This document shows positions 60,343 to 64,000 of a stretch of 64,000 bases of DNA, one piece after another (the stretch's first letter is position 1; the number at the start of each line of letters is the position of its first letter). The stretch covers positions 434,001 through 498,000 of the forward strand of contig NZ_JAGFNP010000003.1 of NCBI RefSeq assembly GCF_017592475.1, written 5' to 3'. The translations under genes and the position numbers were made by a program. The notes under the pieces are model-generated. The model saw only the letters and a program-made list of their open reading frames with translations, was not told the origin of the DNA and ran no database searches. This DNA is from Glycomyces niveus (GTDB lineage: Bacteria > Actinomycetota > Actinomycetes > Mycobacteriales > Micromonosporaceae).

Positions 60343-60927
60343 TCAGTGATCGCACTTGGGCATGTCGGGATACGAGCTTGTGGACGAGGGTCGAATCAAT
60401 GCTTCGGGCAACCAGAGGCCGGATGGAGTTCGCATCCAACGGCCACCCTCGGGGCCAGTCTCCCAACAAACAACGCCGAATACTTCGTCAGAGCAGAGCG
60501 CCTCCGTTCCGGCGTTTCCGCCTGGGTACGTGGCGGGTTGGAAGCAGTAGAGCTTGCCTTCGGTCTGTTGATTGAGCGCGTAGGTGTACACCCGATCCGG
60601 CGTCTCTGCGGCCACTCGATTGAAGATCCAGACCCCCGCGATCACCAGCACCAAGCACATCACCGTGGCATGCAGACGGATCTGTCGTGCCCGGCTGTCC
60701 AGGTCGGCCCTGGTTGATTCGGCCCACAAGTACCCCGCGGCCGTGAGGAGGACCGTGCCTGCAATCCACCAGGGCAGCGGCAGCGGAATCGCACCGAATA
60801 GCCCAAGGAGCAGTGCCGCGGCCAGTACCACGACACCTGAGAGAACCGATCGGGAGGCCATTCGGGTCGCCACTCGGACGACTACGGACTTCAGTGTGCC
60901 TGAGGGGTGAGGGGACCGCCTTTTCAT
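60343..60927 (-). CDS. three-helix membrane protein with Cys-containing outside domain
   Basis: A 194-residue protein. Helices at about 28-48, 51-68 and 87-103 are followed by an outside domain with Cys pairs (KLYCFQPATYPGG, EALCSDEVFGVVCWETG). No family recognised. The only minus-strand gene in this stretch, inserted between two plus-strand element genes. Confidence 0.55.
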   Translation of the reverse strand: MKRRSPHPSGTLKSVVVRVATRMASRSVLSGVVVLAAALLLGLFGAIPLPLPWWIAGTVLLTAAGYLWAESTRADLDSRARQIRLHATVMCLVLVIAGVWIFNRVAAETPDRVYTYALNQQTEGKLYCFQPATYPGGNAGTEALCSDEVFGVVCWETGPEGGRWMRTPSGLWLPEALIRPSSTSSYPDMPKCDH

Positions 60928-61142
60928 CCTCGAATTCTAGAGCTTCGAGCTTCTCCCGGGGCCCACCTGCCGAGCGGGAGGCAAGTGGCGGCTGCCGCTC
61001 GCGCGCGCGGACGCTACCCGACGGCCGGGGCGACCGGGCTGCGCCCTGGACTGCGTCCTCGCCCCTTCCCCGCCGGGTAATGGCGCCGCACCGCGCGGCA
61101 GCCACCAGGGTCGCCGCGCCCGGCCCTGGAAGGCGCACCGCC

Positions 61143-61763
61143 ATGACACCACCGACTTCGTTCGACGCCCTGCTGGAGAAGGCGACCGGTCCGCGCGAGT
61201 TCGCCGCCGCGTTCATGGATCACCTCGGCCTGGCCGGGATCTTCGAGCGCATGGACATCGCCGAAGAGGAGATCGCCGCCGCTCAAAAGCGACACCCGGA
61301 CGCCAGCGACCGGCTCTACCACTCCTTCAAGCTCCTCGTGCCCTCCCACGAGCGGATGGAGTACGAGCCGGTCTACCGCGCGCACTGCCGCGAAATCCTC
61401 CACCGCGTCGCCACAGGAGGCGACACGCGGATCGGGACGGCCGCCGAGGTCTGCTGCACCCTCCACGACGTCAGCCTCATCGCACCGCTCCGGTCGGCGG
61501 CGTCAGGGTTGTACCTCCGGATGTGGCGAGCCGCGGGCCTGCCCGACTTCCCCGAACTCATCCCCGCCAGCGAGAACCACGAAGCCCTGGAGGGATCTCG
61601 GATCGACGATCACGAATCCGAGACCCGCCGCAAGCTCACCGACCACACCCGCACCCTCGACAGCGTCGAATGCCGCGGCATGCACCACGGCGAGCGCATC
61701 ACCTGCACCCTCGCTCCCGCCCCGACCCTCTTCGACGCCATGGACGCAGGAGCGCGGTCATGA
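61143..61763 (+). CDS. unknown helical element protein
   Basis: A 206-residue protein, largely helical (FDALLEKATGPREFAAAFMD, DRLYHSFKLLVPSHERMEYE, YRAHCREILHRVATGGDTRI). No family recognised. ATG 61143 begins after an unstructured GC-rich gap. It overlaps the next gene by 4 bp (ATGA), and heads a coupled group reaching 62,789. Confidence 0.6.
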   Translation: MTPPTSFDALLEKATGPREFAAAFMDHLGLAGIFERMDIAEEEIAAAQKRHPDASDRLYHSFKLLVPSHERMEYEPVYRAHCREILHRVATGGDTRIGTAAEVCCTLHDVSLIAPLRSAASGLYLRMWRAAGLPDFPELIPASENHEALEGSRIDDHESETRRKLTDHTRTLDSVECRGMHHGERITCTLAPAPTLFDAMDAGARS

Positions 61764-62206
61764 CCGGCGATGGCTTGATCGCCGCCATGCGCGGTCGCCC
61801 TGACGTCCCACGCGACGAGCGCGAACGACAGTACCTGCGCCGACTCATTGCGCTCGATCTGTCCCCGATCGGCATCTGCCCTGACTGCCGGGGCGCGATC
61901 CTCCGCCACAAGTCCGCGACCGCGGACGAAGCAATCCGGTTCCACCAGTCCAAGGAGGGTGCCTGCACTGCCCGGATCGCGGCCCGCCTGGTCTCCGCGC
62001 ACATCAGCGCCGCCCGCCCGGCCGCGGCCGTGGCGACCATGCAGTACCTCCACCTCAAGCTCGAAGCCGACGACGCCACCTCTACTGAGCGGCATGGCCT
62101 GCGCGACCGCATCACCGAAGGCATCCCGCACTTCGAGGAGACGACCTGGACGCTTGTCTACGACCTTTTCGGCAGCCCCTACGAGTCCGAAGAGGAGTGG
62201 GTATGA
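61760..62206 (+). CDS. unknown element protein with CxxC motif
   Basis: A 148-residue protein with a helical start (DERERQYLRRLIALDL), a GICPDCRGAIL half zinc-finger and a later ACTAR Cys, then an acidic end (YESEEEWV). No family recognised. Coupled to the genes on both sides by 4-bp overlaps. Confidence 0.55.
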   Translation: MTGDGLIAAMRGRPDVPRDERERQYLRRLIALDLSPIGICPDCRGAILRHKSATADEAIRFHQSKEGACTARIAARLVSAHISAARPAAAVATMQYLHLKLEADDATSTERHGLRDRITEGIPHFEETTWTLVYDLFGSPYESEEEWV

Positions 62207-62680
62207 CACCGCCTTCGCCTGGCACGGCATCACCTCTTGCGGCGACGGATACCGCTGCGTCGCAACCGAAATACTGCCATGCCTGCCCGTCATCGCCGAG
62301 CCTGCCGCCCTGGCCTCTTCCCGGGAGCACGATCCAGCCCGGATCACCCGCGGTCTGACCGCGCTCGTCCTGGCGGAACTACCCCGCTCACTGGCCGAAC
62401 GCGAGCTCGACGGAACCACCGAGCTGACCTGCCGAATCCGCGCCCTGACGCTGGAACTGTGCGCGGCCTACGGCCTCGACAACACCGCTACCGTACGGGC
62501 CACGTCCTGGACCACCTGGCGGCCTACCTGCTACCCGCGCAGCCGCTGTGCGAGACCGTCCAGGCGTGGGTCGTCAACCGCCTCGGCGACGCCAGCGAGC
62601 AGTACCCCGAAGTCATCATCCCGCTTCTTCACCGCGCCGCCGACGACTACCAGACCTCTGAGGAGGCCCCTGATGCGTGA
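62203..62680 (+). pseudogene. unknown element gene broken by frameshifts
   Basis: The ATG at 62203 overlaps the previous stop (ATGA), but coding character switches at once to another frame (FAWHGITSCGDGYRCVATEI, then GLTALVLAELPRSLAERELD) and again near 62,500 to a third frame (HVLDHLAAYLLPAQPLCETV, then GDASEQYPEVIIPLLHRAAD) ending at 62680. The second break lies in a GGG run, consistent with a single-base deletion. Intact product about 155 residues, soluble, unknown function. Confidence 0.5.
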
Positions 62681-62789
62681 GCCGACCGAACTCGAACTGC
62701 ACAACGAGCGCCTGAGATCGGCTGGCGAATCCAGTCGACGGTTCACCTCACGTAAGTGTCTTCGATGTGCTCTGTCCCAAGGCCCGTGA
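62673..62789 (+). CDS. short open frame, probably truncated gene
   Basis: GGAGG 6 bases before ATG 62673 and an overlap with the previous stop indicate a genuine gene start, but the product is only 38 residues (MREPTELELHNERLR, then a CxxC) and its 3' end runs into the converging PD-(D/E)XK gene. Probably the front of a gene cut off by the insertion or rearrangement that brought in the downstream gene. Confidence 0.4.
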   Translation: MREPTELELHNERLRSAGESSRRFTSRKCLRCALSQGP

Positions 62790-64000
62790 CCGTTCGGATG
62801 CGGGCGACGGCCCAGCTCCATTTCCTCTCGGCGACTGCGGTTTGGATCGCTTGGATACTGGCGGTTTGCCATGTGTCGTGTGTCGTCCCAAGCACGATTT
62901 CATCGGCATGCAGCACGTCTGCAAGAAGTGCCTTCTTGCGAGCAGCGTCGTTCCTCTGCCCCCTGTCGGCCCCAAGGGTGTTTGAGCTCTTCGCCTCCGC
63001 GATCAGGACTTTTCGGTTGCTGAGCGCGATGAGATCGGCTTCGGCTTTGCGCTTGCCTTCGGAGAACAGTTCCATCTCGGGCGCATCGGTGTAGGTCCTT
63101 GAGTTGCCTCTGAGGTGATGGGCGAGCAGGACAGGAACGTCTCCGTTTTCGTTGAGGAAGTCACGGACGATGGGGTGGAGGTCGTAAAACCAGGGCGGCT
63201 CAGTGGTCTTTCCCCAGCTCGGGCTCACAAGCTGGCTTGATCCGTCGCAGCGAAGGCACTTGTTGAGCTGGGCGAGCGCGTCGATCGCAATGAAAGCGGG
63301 GCGTCCGCAGTGCGCGCATTTGAGGATGAGGCCCCTCTTCAAGACGCCGAGCTCCAGGAGCGAATCGACTTCGCCCCGCAGCAGCCCGACGTCTTCGATG
63401 CCTCGATACTTCAGCATTCCATCGAAGCAGAGGTACCCCTCTCGGGTCCCGTCGGTCAACCCGGGGGATCCAAGGACGACGCCCTCGCGGTTCGGATAGG
63501 CATCCTTGGAGGCTTTTCCTGTGGGACTGAAAGCCTTGAAGACCTTCCGCATCGGACTGGCTATTGCCTCGGCGACGGCCTCTGGTGATCCCCAGAGGCG
63601 GGCAAGCGCTAGGAATCTCGAGCCGGCTGGCGAGTACTCCATGGTCATCGCGGACTCCGCTGCCACGAGGTCGGCCCACGCGGCAAGCGAAGGCTGTCGA
63701 AGTCGCGGTCGAGCTAGTGAAGAGGCTCTCGATGAACCCGAGAGTACGAGGTCCCACTTCCCCGATTCGAACGAGATACCATCGCGACCGCTTCGCATCC
63801 AGGTGTGGTGACGACTCTGCCCCGAAGCGAGGAGATCATGGCCGTCAATGCCTCTCCCGCCAGGCAGACCATTGGGGATGAAGAACACCTCGACCTGCCA
63901 CTGGAGCTCGTCGCACCCGACAAGGTGAGGGTGGGCGATATCGGGGTATCGCTGTCCTGCAACCATCTCGATGGCACCTTGTGCGGTCCGATGGACACCG
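62743..64000 (-). CDS. PD-(D/E)XK nuclease-like protein with zinc ribbon, 5' end outside window
   Basis: At least 418 residues are encoded and the frame is open to the window edge; an in-frame ATG at 63966 is possible but unproven as start. Residues encoded near 63,330-63,220 form a zinc ribbon (CAHCGRPAF, then KCLRCDGSS). Near 63,050-62,980 is the nuclease-like core: GKRKAEADLIALSNRK followed by LIAEAKSS, matching the D...ExK pattern. Restriction-like enzymes and some antiphage proteins have this organisation. It converges on a truncated gene at 62,789, a sign of recent arrival. Function unproven. Confidence 0.6.
   Translation of the reverse strand, partial: GVHRTAQGAIEMVAGQRYPDIAHPHLVGCDELQWQVEVFFIPNGLPGGRGIDGHDLLASGQSRHHTWMRSGRDGISFESGKWDLVLSGSSRASSLARPRLRQPSLAAWADLVAAESAMTMEYSPAGSRFLALARLWGSPEAVAEAIASPMRKVFKAFSPTGKASKDAYPNREGVVLGSPGLTDGTREGYLCFDGMLKYRGIEDVGLLRGEVDSLLELGVLKRGLILKCAHCGRPAFIAIDALAQLNKCLRCDGSSQLVSPSWGKTTEPPWFYDLHPIVRDFLNENGDVPVLLAHHLRGNSRTYTDAPEMELFSEGKRKAEADLIALSNRKVLIAEAKSSNTLGADRGQRNDAARKKALLADVLHADEIVLGTTHDTWQTASIQAIQTAVAERKWSWAVARIRTVTGLGTEHIEDTYVR

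Larger units (their letters stand above)
24287..64000. mobile_element. integrative and conjugative element with a type IV secretion system (left 40 kb)
   Basis: Starts at a split tRNA-Met next to a tyrosine integrase and carries VirD4-, VirB4- and VirB6-like genes, a wall-hydrolase gene, excisionase-like and XRE regulators, a defence-like ATPase, a toxin/immunity pair and many small overlapping unknown genes. The right end is not reached. This is a T4SS-type element rather than the FtsK/TraB-type actinomycete element, because no TraB-like translocase is present while VirB4/VirD4 homologues are. Relaxase and replication genes were not seen. Confidence 0.8.

Noticed and set aside
24287-64000. 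FtsK/TraB-type actinomycete integrative element
   Set aside because: VirB4-, VirB6- and VirD4-like genes and a wall hydrolase indicate a type IV secretion element instead.

Overview
The window is high-GC actinobacterial DNA: G/C-rich third codon positions, GTG and TTG starts, AGGAGG-type ribosome binding sites and dense ATGA/GTGA start-stop overlaps. Gene content fits a mycelial or soil actinomycete; a Glycomyces-like or Streptomyces-like genus is a guess. It has two parts: ordinary chromosome (about 1-24,280) and the left 40 kb of an integrated conjugative element (about 24,287 to beyond 64,000).

Chromosomal part. At 1-9.7 kb are housekeeping and small accessory genes: a nucleotidyltransferase, glyoxalase-fold proteins, an AraC regulator, two decayed gene fragments, an MFS exporter, a cation diffusion facilitator, an Smr-domain protein, a DUF817 membrane protein and a TRM11-like methyltransferase. 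A secreted GH43 arabinanase with a ricin-type carbohydrate-binding domain follows (9.8-11.3 kb). At 11.4-19.4 kb is a seven-gene myo-inositol catabolic operon read leftward (iolC, class I aldolase-like gene, iolB, iolD, mmsA/iolA, iolE, iolG). It is divergent from a LacI-family regulator, with a perfect 16-bp palindrome and an extra half-site between them. An MFS transporter, an M24 peptidase and two small membrane proteins complete this part.

Integration junction. At 24,287-24,336 only the 3' half of a tRNA-Met (CAT anticodon, probably initiator) remains on the minus strand, still followed by its own terminator. A tyrosine integrase starts about 170 bp away. The displaced 5' half and second att site should lie beyond the right edge.

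Element. The integrase overlaps an HNH protein, followed by an 881-residue PHP-plus-SMC-like ATPase that resembles the Ppl/TrlF defence proteins. A nine-gene leftward operon (29.8-39.4 kb) encodes a type IV secretion/conjugation machine (pilin-like, VirB8-like, VirB6-like, SCO6880/PrgI-like, VirB4-like and VirD4-like proteins, a DUF4913 protein and a double DnaB-N-like protein). A divergent bifunctional wall hydrolase (lysozyme-like plus M23) faces it. At 41-46 kb are regulators (excisionase-like HTH, XRE-like protein, a sigma-like factor coupled to an IclR-like regulator) and a membrane-anchored protein with five Cys-pair repeats. At 46.5-52 kb are chains of tiny overlapping genes plus a sulfotransferase. 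An XRE/TPR regulator with a strong inverted-repeat operator, an aminoglycoside-phosphotransferase-fold kinase, a CdiA-CT-like toxin/immunity pair and a pentapeptide-type membrane protein follow. The right end holds a paralogous pair of unknown proteins, more coupled unknown genes, several frameshifted or truncated genes, and a PD-(D/E)XK/zinc-ribbon protein cut by the window edge. No relaxase and no complete replication gene is visible.
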